Translations under genes and position numbers: made by a program
Source of the DNA: Henckelia pumila
Taxonomy: Eukaryota; Streptophyta; Magnoliopsida; Lamiales; Gesneriaceae
Direction of reading: 5' to 3'
Length of the DNA stretch: 64,000 nt
NCBI RefSeq assembly: GCF_033568475.1
Contig: NC_133121.1
Span: 4,278,001 to 4,342,000 of the forward strand
Shown: positions 21,761-32,740 of the stretch, piece after piece
How positions within the stretch are numbered: position 1 is the first letter of the stretch
Layout of the letters: each line of letters begins with the position of its first letter
The notes under the pieces: generated by a model
The model's database searches: none
What the model was told of the DNA's origin: nothing
Seen by the model: the letters and a program-made list of their open reading frames with translations, nothing else

Positions 21761-21882
21761 AAAAAGGCCAATTTCTGCTTAAATAAATACACTCTCATAG
21801 AAGCAGCCATTTCAATCGCATATTACACAAACGTTCGTTCCCTCAAATTCTTCTCACACACAATCAGAGTTCGTACGTATTC

Positions 21883-23132
21883 ATGGATAAAATCGAAGCT
21901 CTCCAAATTCTTGGACTCTTCCATGTCTTCTTCATCTTCCCCGCACATTCGTCTCTGGACGCGTTCCTCTACGGCGGGTGCTCACAGATAAAATATGCAC
22001 CCAACTCCCCCTACCAATCAAATGTCAATTCACTCCTCACCTCCCTCGTGAATTCAGCCACTTACTCTTCCTACAACAAGTACACTATAATGGGCTCCAG
22101 CTCACAAGACGTAGTTTACGGGCTCTACCAATGCCGGGCCGATTTAGCCATGCCGGACTGCGCCACCTGCGTGGCTCGAGCCGTGACCAAGCTCGGCCCG
22201 CTCTGCCCCCAGACATGCGGCGGCGCCATACAGCTGGAAGGCTGCTTCGTCAAGTACGACAACGCTTCGTTCATCGGGGTGGAGGACAAATCGGTGGCGA
22301 TGAAGAAGTGCGGGCCGTCGGATGGTTACAGCTCCGATGAGATGAGCCACCGCGACGCCATGCTGGCGAGCTTGAACGGGGCCGGAGGCGCGTACAGGGT
22401 CGGGGGGTCCGAGGACGTCCAAGGGGTGGCGCAATGCGTGGGAGACTTGACCGCCGGGCAGTGCAAGGACTGCCTCTCGGAGGCGATACGGCGGCTGAAG
22501 GCGGAGTGCGGCGGCGCTGTGTTTGGGGATATGTTCTTGGCCAAGTGTTATGCGAGGTATTCCACCAGTGGTGCCCAGATATACGCAAATCAGCATCATG
22601 GTATAAATAAAATTTTCCCAACTTGAAATATATTTCTAGTGTAATTAAAGTATACACTTTGAAATGGAAAAATTGAAATAATTATATTGTTAACATATTG
22701 TTTTCATTAAATTCAATTACAGAGTCATCTGATCACAGCGAGTCGGAGAAGACATTTGCTATCATTATCGGATTATTGGCCGCAGTCGCCTTGCTCATCA
22801 TCTTTCTCACCTTCTTGAGAAGGTTGTCCCGTGGAAAAGGTGAAACTTTATTTTATTTATATTATTTACAAAAACTCCAATCAAATGATATCACAAATCA
22901 ATTTTAGAAAACACCATGGAAATATTATTTTTTATTTTAGACAAGAGTCATGTCGATGGACCGTCTAATCATGAATATAAATCCATTAAATTATTTGATC
23001 GAGACTACTCTTATTTATTAATTTTTAGCTTATAAAATTCAATCATCCCTTTTAAATTATTAGAAATGTCAAGATTTGTGTAATTTTATTGTATCTAATG
23101 TTTGGTTTACATTTCGTTTTGCAGGTAAATAA
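21883..23132 (+). CDS. PDLP: Plasmodesmata-located protein (two DUF26/Gnk2 domains, one TM)
   Basis: Three exons: 21883-22600, 22723-22839 and 23125-23132, joining in phase to 280 residues. Layout: signal peptide (about 1-24), two DUF26 domains each with the C-x8-C-x2-C signature (CRADLAMPDCATC and CVGDLTAGQCKDC), then a transmembrane helix (AIIIGLLAAVALLIIFLTFL) and a short basic tail ending RGKGK. This is the PDLP architecture, with no kinase. Segments such as LEGCFVKYDNASFIGVEDK place it near PDLP2/PDLP3. PDLPs sit in the plasma membrane at plasmodesmata, promote callose deposition, limit cell-to-cell movement and can bind viral movement-protein tubules. The last exon codes only the final two and a half codons, as in relatives. 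A TATA-like AAATAAATA lies about 100 bp upstream. The exon bases are GC-rich compared with the surroundings. Confidence 0.9.
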
Positions 23133-23824
23133 GATAACAAATAGGGCGCAAAATTTTCACGCATTTGGGTGAATGACCATACCATGTTCACTCTGAATAT
23201 TCGACGTAGATTTGCTTTATGGCGAAACCCTTTTTGCCTTTTTTTTTAAAAAAATAAAATAAAATAAAAGTATTCATAGTGGACATCAACTTGGCTTTCA
23301 ATCTTTTTCAAAAACCACTTTTGATCTTTGTCTTTATTAGTATTATTAAGTTTCTTTTATAAAAATCAAGTTAAAAAGAGAAGTGAAATGGAAGGTATTA
23401 AGATTCCAACTCTTTCTCGACTTGTAGAAGTTGTGTTGTTTTTGTGAAGAACGAATACGTTTTCGCCCCTTGTTCTACTTTATTTTAATTAAAATGCACT
23501 TAGATATTTCTTGATTATTGTAATATAGTTTAAACTTATTTATAATAGTAATTTAATTTTGTTGTTGAAATACTTATATATATATTGAATTTTTTTTTGG
23601 GATATTGGAAACGGAACCTGATATGCACGCAAGCACACATATATCAACTAAGGTTTTATTTCCTATTTGATTGGTAAATCGACCAATTTACGCATACTTT
23701 ATACATAGATTCTAATACATAAGAACAAACTTGAAGTAACGACATATTCCAAAAAAAAAAAATCAAGAAACACAACACAAAAATGCAAAAAAAAAAAAAA
23801 TCAATCATATTTCAAACATTACAT
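23133..23824. other. PDLP 3' flank, no gene seen
   Basis: The PDLP 3' UTR followed by AT-rich sequence with poly-A runs (about 23751-23761 and 23788-23800). No gene seen. Confidence 0.4.
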
Positions 23825-24629
23825 TGTTAGGAATCAATCAGAACAAACTTGATATTCCGATAACGTTAACAGACAAACACAACACACAATGCAACTCAAG
23901 AACACAATATCAGAATACGGATAAAATTCAAAACATGCAGATCAATCACCAACTCACACGAAAGCGAATAAACGACACAAGTATTTATGTGATTCAGCAA
24001 AGAATTTGTCTACGTCCACGGGAGAACAACACAACACTTTTATTAATCACGAACAGAATAAATCCAAGTTCAAACTCGAGCTTATTACAAAACCAGATCA
24101 GACAACTCTAACGATAGATACAGACACAATTCAAGCTTTAAATCATTGAATCTTCCCGTCACAATCTACGTCTCAGTTCTCTCCTCTGAATTCTCTCTTT
24201 TTTTCTCTCTCAAATATTTTCTGGAGGTTGAATAATTTGATTTTCTGTTATGTTTGTTACGACTGCTTCTATCTGCTTATATAGAGAAAACACACCGAAT
24301 TTTTTCTTGGGCTTTTAGGTTTTGGCTCAATCTTAAAGTCAGCATGATCCAACCCGATAAGTCTTCTCACATCAGTTTGATATGCTCTCGTACTTCGATC
24401 TGCCTTCAAGCTTACAGCTTCACGGACAATCCATCTGACTTATAACCAAGTCTCAGCACTCGAGCAATCGATCTGCCTAAACTCATCCAAATAACTCATC
24501 TGACCACCACCTTCGATCTGATCTCAGTATTCGATCTGATCATGAACTCATCTGTTCACTAAGCTCATCTGATCTCTAATCTTTGATCCGATCTTTTCCC
24601 ATTCAATCTGACAAAAGCACACTTCAACA
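23825..24629. repeat. Solo LTR (805 bp) with 5-bp target duplication
   Basis: It starts TGTTAGGAATCA and ends ACTTCAACA, with the short inverted ends TGTT/AACA. The 5-bp direct duplication TACAT flanks it exactly (23820-23824 and 24630-24634). No internal retroelement sequence is attached, so this is a solo LTR left by recombination between the two LTRs. The interior has GTCTACGTCCACGGGAG and repeated ATCTGAT / GATCTG words. Orientation is not decided. A Ty1/copia origin is likely from the style of the ends but is not proven. Confidence 0.8.
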
Positions 24630-24839
24630 TACATATTAATACTTAAGTAGGAAGAATTCATGACAAAGAAAAAAAATTAAAGGAGAAAGTTTTAGAAAAA
24701 GGCTTGAATCCTTAAAGTGGTCACCATTAATGCCAACTTTTATTGCATCACTTTTGCCCATTACTCGAATACACACGAGTCTCATCAAGTAATAATTTTA
24801 TTATTTCGAAAATTATTGAAAATGATAGTTATCTTAAAC

Positions 24840-25440
24840 ATACACGTGGGTAGGCTTTAGCTGCAAATTTATAAAATTAATTCCAAAATCAAAACTCAAT
24901 TAATGTTAGCTTATCAAAATGCTAGTGCTTGTACCGGAAAAATATAAATAAAAACAAAAATGCGAGTATTAAATAATAAGACATAAATTATAAAACAAAG
25001 TTGTGCAAAGATAAAGTAACTTATAAAAGTGTCTTGAAAGAAGGGATTTGAGAATTAGATGAATGTTTTTTTAAGAATGGTAAGAAGAATTTAAAAAAAT
25101 TCATCTGTATGTTCTTGTATAGAATTGTCTTTGTGTACCTATCTAAGGTTCTTTCGTCTTTTAATTAACGTTTAATTTATGTAAGGACTCAGACTTATTT
25201 ACTCCAAAACCCAAAGAATCATATCATCTTCAAAACATAGGTAGTGTTTGAGATTGCTTAAAACAACATAAATAATTTCTAAAACGATGATCATGTATTA
25301 ATGCAAAGTATAATTTAAATTTCCTCAAGTTTAGTTGATTACTTATAATTCATTGAATATCAAAATTTTAAATTTGAGACAAATTTTGGTCTGAGATAAA
25401 AAAAAAAAAAACTGTAAACTTTTGATCATGTCCAATGAGA
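24840..25440. repeat. Segmental duplicate A of the glutathione transferase flank
   Basis: Sequence from ACACGTGGGTAGG through TTAACGTTTAATTTATGTAA and TTGATCATGTCCAATG reappears at 32210-32740 with the same order and many small differences. In both places it lies downstream (minus-strand sense) of a tau glutathione transferase copy, so it records an old tandem duplication of that gene with its 3' flank. Confidence 0.7.
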
Positions 25441-25690
25441 TCGGTCGATGCTACCCCATTCGGATAGTGCCCGAATGGGGTATGAACGATGATTTGATCT
25501 GCAATGATAATTCGGACAGTTCGATCTGGCTTCAGGGCCCATCATCGACCGAGCCGTCCAATGACATGCCATAAACCGAGGCAGTACGGATATGCTAGCT
25601 TGTAAACGGCCCCATAATCAAGATTCTAGATCCACCCGTGTCGAGAATTGGTCATGGCTAGCCACACCTTATTAAGCTAGCCATTGAAAT
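25441..25690. other. GC-richer stretch with a short hairpin, 3' of the torn GST copy
   Basis: It contains a hairpin (CCCCATTCGG, then CCGAATGGGG, at about 25456-25481) and the sequence ATGCCATAAACCGAGGCAGT, which is shared with about 32838-32860. It may include a small inserted element; its limits are unclear. Confidence 0.4.
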
Positions 25691-25706
25691 AAGTTTTGAA
25701 ATAATT

Positions 25707-27088
25707 TCATTCAATTCCATGCATCTTTCTGAGCATCCCCACGAACTCACAAACTTTGTTGCGGATTATTTGACTGAACTTTGACAACACTGTCCCTTTT
25801 CTTACATTTCTCGATCCAAGGTCCAATCTTCCGACACTCATCTTCAATCTTGACATTGCCGGCTCCAAGGGGAGGCGGGTGAGGGGCCTCAATTTTTTTT
25901 TAATTTTTTTTAAGTATTATTTTTTATATTTAAAATATTATGTGAGCATCATTTCTTTAGTAAAAAAAATATTTTTTCCTATTTAAACAAAAAAGTATTT
26001 TTCATTAAATTGATCAACTCATATGAGTTAGGTTATTCAAATTAGGTCAATCATCTTTCATCTATTTATTAAATGGGATTTATTTTTGTCTATTTTTGTA
26101 CTACGGTTGATTTTTTTAATTGATTTAATTGTTGATATCAATATACTAAAATATTTTAATTTGCTTATTCGACAATGATAATGATTTTTACTTAATTAGA
26201 TTATAATTATTTTTTGTTTATGTTACTATTTAAATTATAATATATATTTTTTGTCGGATTTGTTGTGACAAATATATATTATTTATGTTTTCTTAGTTTG
26301 TAGATTCTTATTCTATTTGTATTATGCATTAATTCATCTATGACTCACGATATTTGAATATTCATTGAGTTTTTTTTAGTTTTAGTTGTATTTTTTATAT
26401 TTCGATTCAATTATTTATGTAATTATTTTTGGTTATAAAAATTTAAAAATTTTGATTTTTAGATTATAAAGTACAACTTGCGAATTTGTGGCACCGTGGT
26501 AGAATAATTACCAATGGCACGATGTGCGCCTAAGTGCGAAAATACAGTGCAAACTTTCTTATGCCGAAACCTAAATGTTAAGTCAGCAACACTTTCAAAT
26601 GCCACTTCTTCCCGTCGCATCCGTTTTCAGGACGATCTAGTCACAGTTTTTCACTTCTCAGTGAGTGATAAATTTGTCCCCGGGACTACGTTTTGTATCA
26701 ATATTTAATTATAAAAATTATATAAGCACTATTCCTTGAATAAATGCCTAGGACCTCTAATTAATATTCAGGAAACGACCCTGATTATCTTGAATTCACC
26801 ATAGTTCTCATGATAGGGATCAATCCATGTAGTCAGCATGAGGAGCACGACGCCTACGAACCCGTATTCATCTCTGCCGAAATAGTCCTTTCCCGCATTG
26901 CTCCATTTAGATTCTTCAAAATGTGAATGAACTTTTTCTTAGCACCCCCAAGTTCTTCTCCGTTGCTTTTCCATATTGAGCTCCCACCATAAAAAACCTA
27001 TGGATATTATAAATAAAAAAAATGTTAATTCTGTGTTACATTTCAACATTTTAAAACACAAAATGGAATAATTAAAGAATGTTCATAT
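25707..27088 (-). pseudogene. Tau glutathione transferase pseudogene, exon 2 split by an insertion
   Basis: Minus-strand remnants of the second exon of a tau GST: 26792-26990 (start of the exon and preceding intron, matching about 34900-35120) and 25707-25851 (the C-terminal part, matching 34766-34905, ending in the same MHGIE). A 935-bp insert (25852-26786) separates them, with ATCTT on both sides. Further decay is plain: a different reading near the join, and part of the middle missing compared with the intact gene at 34766-35595. The intron is cut at about 27088 by unrelated sequence. Exon 1 is gone from here, but its first codons and promoter survive at 31990-32165. Confidence 0.8.
25852..26786. 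mobile_element. Insertion of unknown type inside the GST pseudogene
   Basis: A 935-bp AT-rich insert that interrupts the GST exon, flanked by ATCTT (25847-25851 and 26787-26791), most simply a 5-bp target duplication. The left part starts GACATTGCCGGCTCCAAGGG and is followed by T-rich sequence. I see no coding capacity and no clear terminal inverted repeat. The superfamily is unknown. Confidence 0.5.
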
Positions 27089-27439
27089 ACACAGAGCCGT
27101 ATCTGTGATCAATAGGCCTGAGGCGGTATATGAAAAGTGGGCCCTCTTGTTACGGCAAATAACTGTAAAATTTAATTCGCGAATGACATATACATTAAAA
27201 AATATATAAATATACCATAAACAATATATTACGTCAACGAAAAATCAAAAAAAATATTTGAAAAATATATAAATACTATCCTCTACGGTTTATAGTGAAA
27301 ATATTTATCAAATCTGTATAATCCAATTATCGGATCATTTCTTTCTCAATTGACAACATAGCTAGCACATTTACTCTATCCTGCGACATTGTTGACCGAA
27401 GATAATTCTTGATTAACTTCAACTTTGAGAAGCTTTTTT
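27089..27439. other. Short gene-free stretch between GST relic and viral fragment
   Basis: AT-rich. The words CTGAGGCGGTATATGAAAAG and GGGCCCTCTTG at about 27118-27155 look like the edge of an inserted element, but it cannot be delimited. Confidence 0.35.
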
Positions 27440-28075
27440 TGCTGTAAATTTAGGATTTTTGTTTGGAGATCCTTTAAAGTTTCAAGAATCTCTTCTTGTC
27501 TTTTAAGAATTTCTTCGATTTGTCGAGGTATTTCATACAATTGACTGCTGTAATATTGTATCATTTTTTGAATTTCTCTAAGATCTCCGGAGAGCTCAAA
27601 AAAGTCTGGGATAATTTCTAGAAATTGGGAGTTAGAAATCATATTTCTTAATCTTTCAGAGCTCCGTTACTTAAAACATGTTGTAAAGAACTTATTTTAG
27701 CTAGATTCGTTTGTTCATAGAATTTCATATATGAAATTCATCTTGTTCAAACTTTCGTTTGAATTCATGTTTTGTTGAAAATCTTCTCCTCAACAAAGAA
27801 AATAAGATTTAACGAATACTATAATGTCTGAATAATTAACCTAAGATTCTGATATCATTTTTTAGGATAATTTTTTGTACCATGAATAAGCATAAAATCC
27901 TAAGATTTAAGTATTAAATTCCTTATAACTATAAGTATAGAACCTCAAGATTTGAGCACAAATTAACACATATTGAGTACAAGAATTAAACATCAAGTTT
28001 GTGGTCCTAGGGAGTAAATACAAAGAATCTAAAGGGTGGGGAGTTGGACCAAGAAAGGTTTGGGTTTGAGAATTT
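27440..28075 (-). mobile_element. Second endogenous pararetrovirus fragment (leader and first ORF)
   Basis: The minus-strand sequence matches the 20.6-21.2 kb region of the full copy: part of the coiled-coil ORF (27642 leftwards, IPRQIEEILKRQEEILETLK), the segment TTTTGTTGAGGAGAAGATTT, the primer-site region, and the upstream leader with CTCCCTAGGACCAC. It is a short, broken piece of a related but not identical virus. The rest of the genome is absent. Confidence 0.75.
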
Positions 28076-28206
28076 ATTTATAATTGACTCTTTATTTATT
28101 GGTATAACCTAATCGACTCGATTATTTTTTACAAAGATGGATCAAAGTCAAACTGAATTAACCTTTCAAAAGAAATTTATGAGAAAAACTTATAAAAAAT
28201 CTATAT

Positions 28207-28324
28207 AAAATAATATTAGTTAATAACGTTAAAATCTATATCAAAAATAATATTATTTGGGATCCAAAATAATATTAGTTAATAACGTTAAAATCTATAG
28301 CAAAAATAAAATTATTTTAAATAA
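28207..28324. repeat. Tandem duplication, 59-bp unit
   Basis: Two adjacent copies start AAAATAATATTAGTTAATAA at 28207 and 28266 and differ at only a few bases. AT-rich; no function evident. Confidence 0.7.
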
Positions 28325-28359
28325 TCGAGTACTTCTGTTTTTAAAATAAAACAGAAACT

Positions 28360-29036
28360 TAGGGGTGTCAAAAATCAACCCAACCCGTCAACCCGATACG
28401 ATTCAACCCGAAAAATATCAGGTTCGGGTTGGAGGTTTTTGGGTTCGGGTTGAATCGGGTTGACCCAAAAGCCAACCCGAAAAAATTATTCGGGTTCGCG
28501 TTGGGTCGGGTTGGGTTCGGGTTAACCCGAGTTGACCCGAATATTTTTATTATTTCTTTTTTATATATATAATTAAGAAAGATTTGTTACAATTTCATAT
28601 GTTGGTTATTTGAAAAATATTTATTTTATATTGATATAATATATTTTTTTGATTTAATGTTTATTTTGTACAATTTTGATTTTTTAAAATAATATTTTTA
28701 TTTTTTGTAGTAAATAAACTTTAAATTTTTTACAACTAAACTTTCAAATTTAAATTATATATAAGCTTAGATTTTGTTATCATATAATTAAATATAATAA
28801 TATTATTATTATTTTGTGTTTTGAATTTTTATTTAATTATTTTGCAAAAAAAATAAAAGATAATAATAAAAAATCGGGTTGTTCGGGTTGAGCGGGTTGG
28901 TTCGAGTTATACGGGTTCGTGTTCGGGTTGAACATTTTTCGGGTTGGTTCGGGTTCGGGTCGAGTTCGGGTTGAGGACTTTTTAAATATTTTTTTTTTCA
29001 ACCCGATCCGACCCACCCGAATTGACAGTACCCCTA
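28360..29036. mobile_element. hAT-type non-autonomous element with GGTTCGGGTT repeats
   Basis: The ends are TAGGGGTGTCAA and TTGACAGTACCCCTA, nearly inverted. Both subterminal regions are built of CGGGTTGGGTT / AACCCGAACC repeats in opposite orientation, with an AT-rich core. The flanks CAGAAACT and AAAAAACT suggest an imperfect 8-bp duplication. This matches the common plant hAT family beginning TAGGGGTGNCAA. No transposase. Confidence 0.65.
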
Positions 29037-29460
29037 AAAAACTCTACCAATTTAAATGAAAATTTTGAAAACTAAAACCAAATAGTGATTCGGTTGGTTA
29101 ATTCGATTTAATCGGGCCCGAACCTGGGCCGAAACCAGTCATGGGCAGGTCAGTTAATTAAGGGTTGATAAAATACCAACCTGAACTGGACCCGGTCCAT
29201 GGCGTGTAGTCCCGAGCTACAACCACTACGAGTCTCTTAAAATATACGAAACTGCCTTTGGTGTCGGTCTGTGTTTTGACAAGTACAAATAATGTCTGGA
29301 AGTTGCCAACTACCGGATGTTATCGCGTGGCAACCACCTAGGAATAAAGCACTATCAAGGTAGATGGATCATGTTGCTTTAATTCACCTAATTCAATGCA
29401 ATTTCGAGCAACACAAATAAGCCCAAAGCTTATAATGAAGATTATTAAGTTTTTTGGCCA
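29037..29460. other. Upstream region of the phi GST gene
   Basis: No gene seen. The stretch is moderately GC-rich at 29100-29240, possibly a piece of an older insertion, then becomes the GST promoter. Confidence 0.35.
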
Positions 29461-29462
29461 CT

Positions 29463-29471
29463 ATATAAGCT
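29463..29471 (+). promoter_or_regulatory. TATA box of the phi GST gene
   Basis: TATATAAGC lies about 80 bp upstream of the start codon at 29549, a normal spacing for a short 5' UTR. Confidence 0.55.
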
Positions 29472-29548
29472 AAAGGATTTATTTGTCGAGGAAGCCATTT
29501 ATTATATCTTTTAACACAATACATAGTTTTGTTTTTACATTGAGAGAA

Positions 29549-30793
29549 ATGGTGGTTAAAGTATATGGTCCGGCCGATGCAGCTTGCCCACAGAGGGTCT
29601 TAGCCTGCCTTTTCGAGTTAGGGCTCAAGTTCGAGCTCGTACCCATTGATCTCCCATCCGGAGAGCAGAAAAGACCTGAATTTCTACTCAGACAGGTTTC
29701 TTTTTAAAACTATATATATATACTTGCTTATTGATGAATAATATTGAAGATATATTCTAGATAAAATATTACCTAGGGGACAAATTAAATATATATCTTG
29801 AGTAATATTTCTTGCTTTTCGACAGCCCTTTGGACAAGTCCCTGCTATAGAGGATGGCGATTTCAAACTTTTCGGTAATCAACACAATGGAGCCATATTC
29901 ATTCAGGGAATTTTTTTTTTCAATCCCTTTTATATTTGTTTATTTGTAATTTTGATCATCGCGTGTTATAAAATTTCAGTTTTAGTACATTATTTTTGTG
30001 TGTTTTTTTTTTTTGACAATTTTGGTATTTTTAATGATCAGACATCGTGGAACTAATGCTGTACTGATGTGACGTTGATGTATATAGTGTCACGACCAGC
30101 ACTCCAAACATAAAAATACTAGAATATTTGCCAAAAAAAAATATTGAAGGACTAAAACTGAAATTCCATAATATAGATGATCAAAATTGCAAAACGAACA
30201 AACTTAGAGGACAAAAAATGCGGCTTTCACATTCATTTATGCATACATATATATAGTCATATATATATATTGAATCATGCATGCATGGTTTTAAATATAT
30301 TTATATGTTGTTTGGAAAAATATTGACTGAATTTTCTCATGCACATATGTCAGAATCCAGGGCCATAATCAGGTACTACGCAGCAAAATATCAAGGCATA
30401 ACAGGTCTTGTGGGAAACAATTTGGAAGAGAGAGCTCTAGTGGAGCAATGGATGGAGGTGGAAAGCCACAACTACAACCCATTAATTTACGCTATGGTCC
30501 TCGAGGTCATCGTGGCCCCGCGAATGGGCCGGGCCCCAGACACGGAGTTGGTACGCGACCGCGAGGGCAAATTGGGAAAAGTGCTGAACATTTACGAGGA
30601 GAGGTTGTCGAAAACCAAGTACCTCGCCGGAGACCGGTTCACGTTGGCCGATCTTACTCACTTGCCTAATACGAGGTTCTTGATGAATGAAGGTTTCGAG
30701 CATTTGATCAAAGATAGGAAAAATGTGTGCAATTGGTGGGTCGACATCTCGGGCCGTCCGGCTTGGAAGAAAGTGATGCTGCTTCAAAATTGA
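29549..30793 (+). CDS. GSTF: Phi-class glutathione transferase, AN9/TT19 (anthocyanin carrier) type
   Basis: Three exons: 29549-29695, 29826-29874 and 30354-30793, in phase, 211 residues, normal for phi GSTs. The N-terminal thioredoxin-like domain has QPFGQVPAIEDGDFKLFESR (glutathione site) and ends at YYAAKY. The helical domain includes LEERALVEQWMEVESHNYN, KYLAGDRFTLADLTHLPN and the tail ISGRPAWKKVMLLQN. The start MVVKVYG and the ACPQRV block match the petunia AN9 and Arabidopsis TT19/GSTF12 clade, which carries anthocyanins to the vacuole as a ligandin. Around the usual catalytic serine this protein reads PADAACP, with no Ser or Thr, so conjugating activity may be weak. It lies between the torn tau GST copy and a LINE. 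A pigment-transport role is inference from clade features. Confidence 0.88.
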
Positions 30794-30854
30794 AATTAAA
30801 TAAAACCAAATTAATAACATATATGTTGTTTGGCATTTTATAATGAATTTCTTT

Positions 30855-31907
30855 TGAGTAGTCTTTCAATACAAGATCATTCAGCCAAAAAAAAAAATTT
30901 CCCGGGTCCCAAACAAATTGGGATAGGGAAGAAATAACAAAAGAGGCGATCGCATGAGCAACCATGTTAGCCGATCTTCGAACATGTGAAATAGTGATCA
31001 TAGAATGCTGAGACGTCAATAACTGTCGAATGTCAGCCGCAATAGCACCTATATAACTGAAATCCTCCTTCAATCGAGTGACTGCTTGCACCGCTAGGAG
31101 AGAGTCCGATGTGATTTGGTGAAACTGAATACCATATTCCTGGGTAATCTGAAAGCCACCCAAAATTGCCTGAAGTTCGGCCAGTGTGACAGATTGTGGC
31201 CTCTCTAATCTCCTACCAAAAGTCAATACGGGACAACCTACATGGTCCCTAATAACCCCACCAAAGGCATAGCTGTTGGTTCTCTCATTGTATGCCGCAT
31301 CAACATCCATACGTAGACAATTAACCGGTGGAGCAATCCACTTCTCCTCAGATTTGCAAATTAAACCTCGCTCTCATTGCCAAATTTGAGAGCCACCCGA
31401 GCAGAAAGAAAATCACCTAGAAGACTTTCACTCCAATCCACATTCAACACGGCCGAGAACCCCTTCGATTTATGCACCACACACAGCCTCTCACACCAAG
31501 TGGCCCAAGATCTCATAACAAAAACCTCGAAATCCAGCCTGCTTAATGAGTCTTTCATCCATAAGAATATATCAAAGATCTCCAGATGCCACATCTGCTT
31601 CAAAATGACCCAAAACCGGGTACCCTTCCACCATGACTTGACCACGACACAAAAGAATAAAGCGTGGGCTGTGGAGTCACAACTCGAGCAACAAAGTGGG
31701 CACGTTCCAGCCACAGGGACATGGTGAGATAAAAGGTTCTGCGATGTTGGGATATCCTAACTCTGCGGCCTTGCATCCATCCCGAACCGAGTATTTGCCT
31801 TTAGAGTCGAACATCCAAATCCGGAGATCCTCTTGTTGAGTATGCGACAGTGGAATGGCCATAATGTTTTGAGCTATGTGAAGAGGAAAAATTTGTTGGA
31901 TCTTCCC
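30855..31907 (-). mobile_element. 5'-truncated LINE (plant L1 type) with 16-bp target duplication
   Basis: The minus strand carries the 3' end of a plant L1-like LINE. A zinc-finger reverse transcriptase tail comes first (about 31860-31370: LRIWMFDSKGKYSVRDGCKA, then CPLCCSSCDSTAHALFFC). An RNase H-like domain follows (about 31310-30860: VDAAYNERTNSYAFGGVIRD, AELQAILGGF, SDSLLAVQAV, HVRRSANMVAHAIA). The reverse transcriptase and endonuclease are missing. A 16-bp duplication TATAATGAATTTCTTT flanks it (30839-30854 and 31908-31923), typical of target-primed insertion. No long poly-A tail; the 3' end runs into an A-rich target. The zinc-finger and RNase H frames are not continuous. It lies just past the phi GST 3' UTR. 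Confidence 0.85.
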
Positions 31908-31989
31908 TATAATGAATTTCTTTATCAATTGTGCACATACGCATTTTTTTGGTCTTGTCTTTAGTTTTAATTTAAGCTTTTTGGAAAAC

Positions 31990-32165
31990 AACTTTTTGGG
32001 CTTTTACAGTTTTACAATTGGGATCAAAGAGAACAAGATCATCTTTTGACATCTTAATCAAATTTTTTATTGCTTGATTTGATTTTGTGCACGTACCTGT
32101 TTCTAGTACCAAGATTGTGTTGTTTATATAGGGGATCGAGTGTAATGTGCATGCATGCATATTTG
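31990..32165 (-). pseudogene. Exon 1 start and promoter relic of a tau GST copy
   Basis: It matches 35560-35715: the start codon region ([10 protein letters not shown] on the minus strand from 32053), the 5' UTR, the TATA-containing TGTTTATATAGGGGATCGAG and the upstream CATATTTGAAAATCCAATG. Only about ten codons of exon 1 remain before unrelated sequence begins near 32025. It is the 5' end of the same torn gene whose second exon is at 25707-27088. About 5 kb of insertions and the phi GST gene now lie between. Confidence 0.75.
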
Positions 32166-32209
32166 AAAATCCAATGTGGCCATGTGGGTGGGTGTAAATT
32201 TATAAACAT

Positions 32210-32740
32210 ACACGTGGGTAGGTGTAAATTTATAAAATTAATTCCAAAATCAAAAACTCAATTATTAATGTTAGCTTATCAACATGCCAGCGCTTAGGGG
32301 TGGTTTTTCGGTATACCTTATTATAAATATTGGTATGAAAAAAATTCATACCGATATCGATAGTAAAATTTCAAAACTTTGGTACGAAAAAAATCTATAT
32401 TGATACCGTATAGATACCAAATAAAATTCGGTATACCCTTGTGTAACTATCTATTGTTCTTTTATCTTTAACGTTTAATTTATGTAAGGAGTCAGACTCA
32501 TTTAAATCCATAAACCCAAGAAATCATATCATCTTTAGAAATTAGCCAGTGTTTAAAATTGCTTAGAACAATATATATAATTTCTAAAACTATGTTAATG
32601 CAAAAAATAATTTAAATTTTCTTCAAGATTAGTTGATGACTTATAATTCATCTAATATCAAAATTTTAAATTTAGGACGAGATTTCGGGTTCGAGCGAAA
32701 AACAAAAAAAGTTGTAACCTTTTGGTCATGACCAATGCAG
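32210..32740. repeat. Segmental duplicate B of the GST flank
   Basis: Partner of 24840-25440. It contains an inserted or replaced block at about 32294-32437 beginning AGGGGTGGTTTTTCGGTATA and ending TTCGGTATACCC, which looks like a hAT-type MITE. Copy A has different sequence there. Confidence 0.65.

Noticed and set aside
22144-22657. Long antisense reading frames over the PDLP gene
   Set aside because: They are shadows of a GC-rich exon; the sense strand has all PDLP features.
26490-26560. Possible tRNA-like sequence (GGCACCGTGGTAGAATAATT)
   Set aside because: No cloverleaf could be drawn by eye; no T-arm GGTTCGA block at the right spacing.
32070-32297. Plus-strand 75-codon ORF
   Set aside because: It overlaps the tau GST promoter relic and has no protein-like features.
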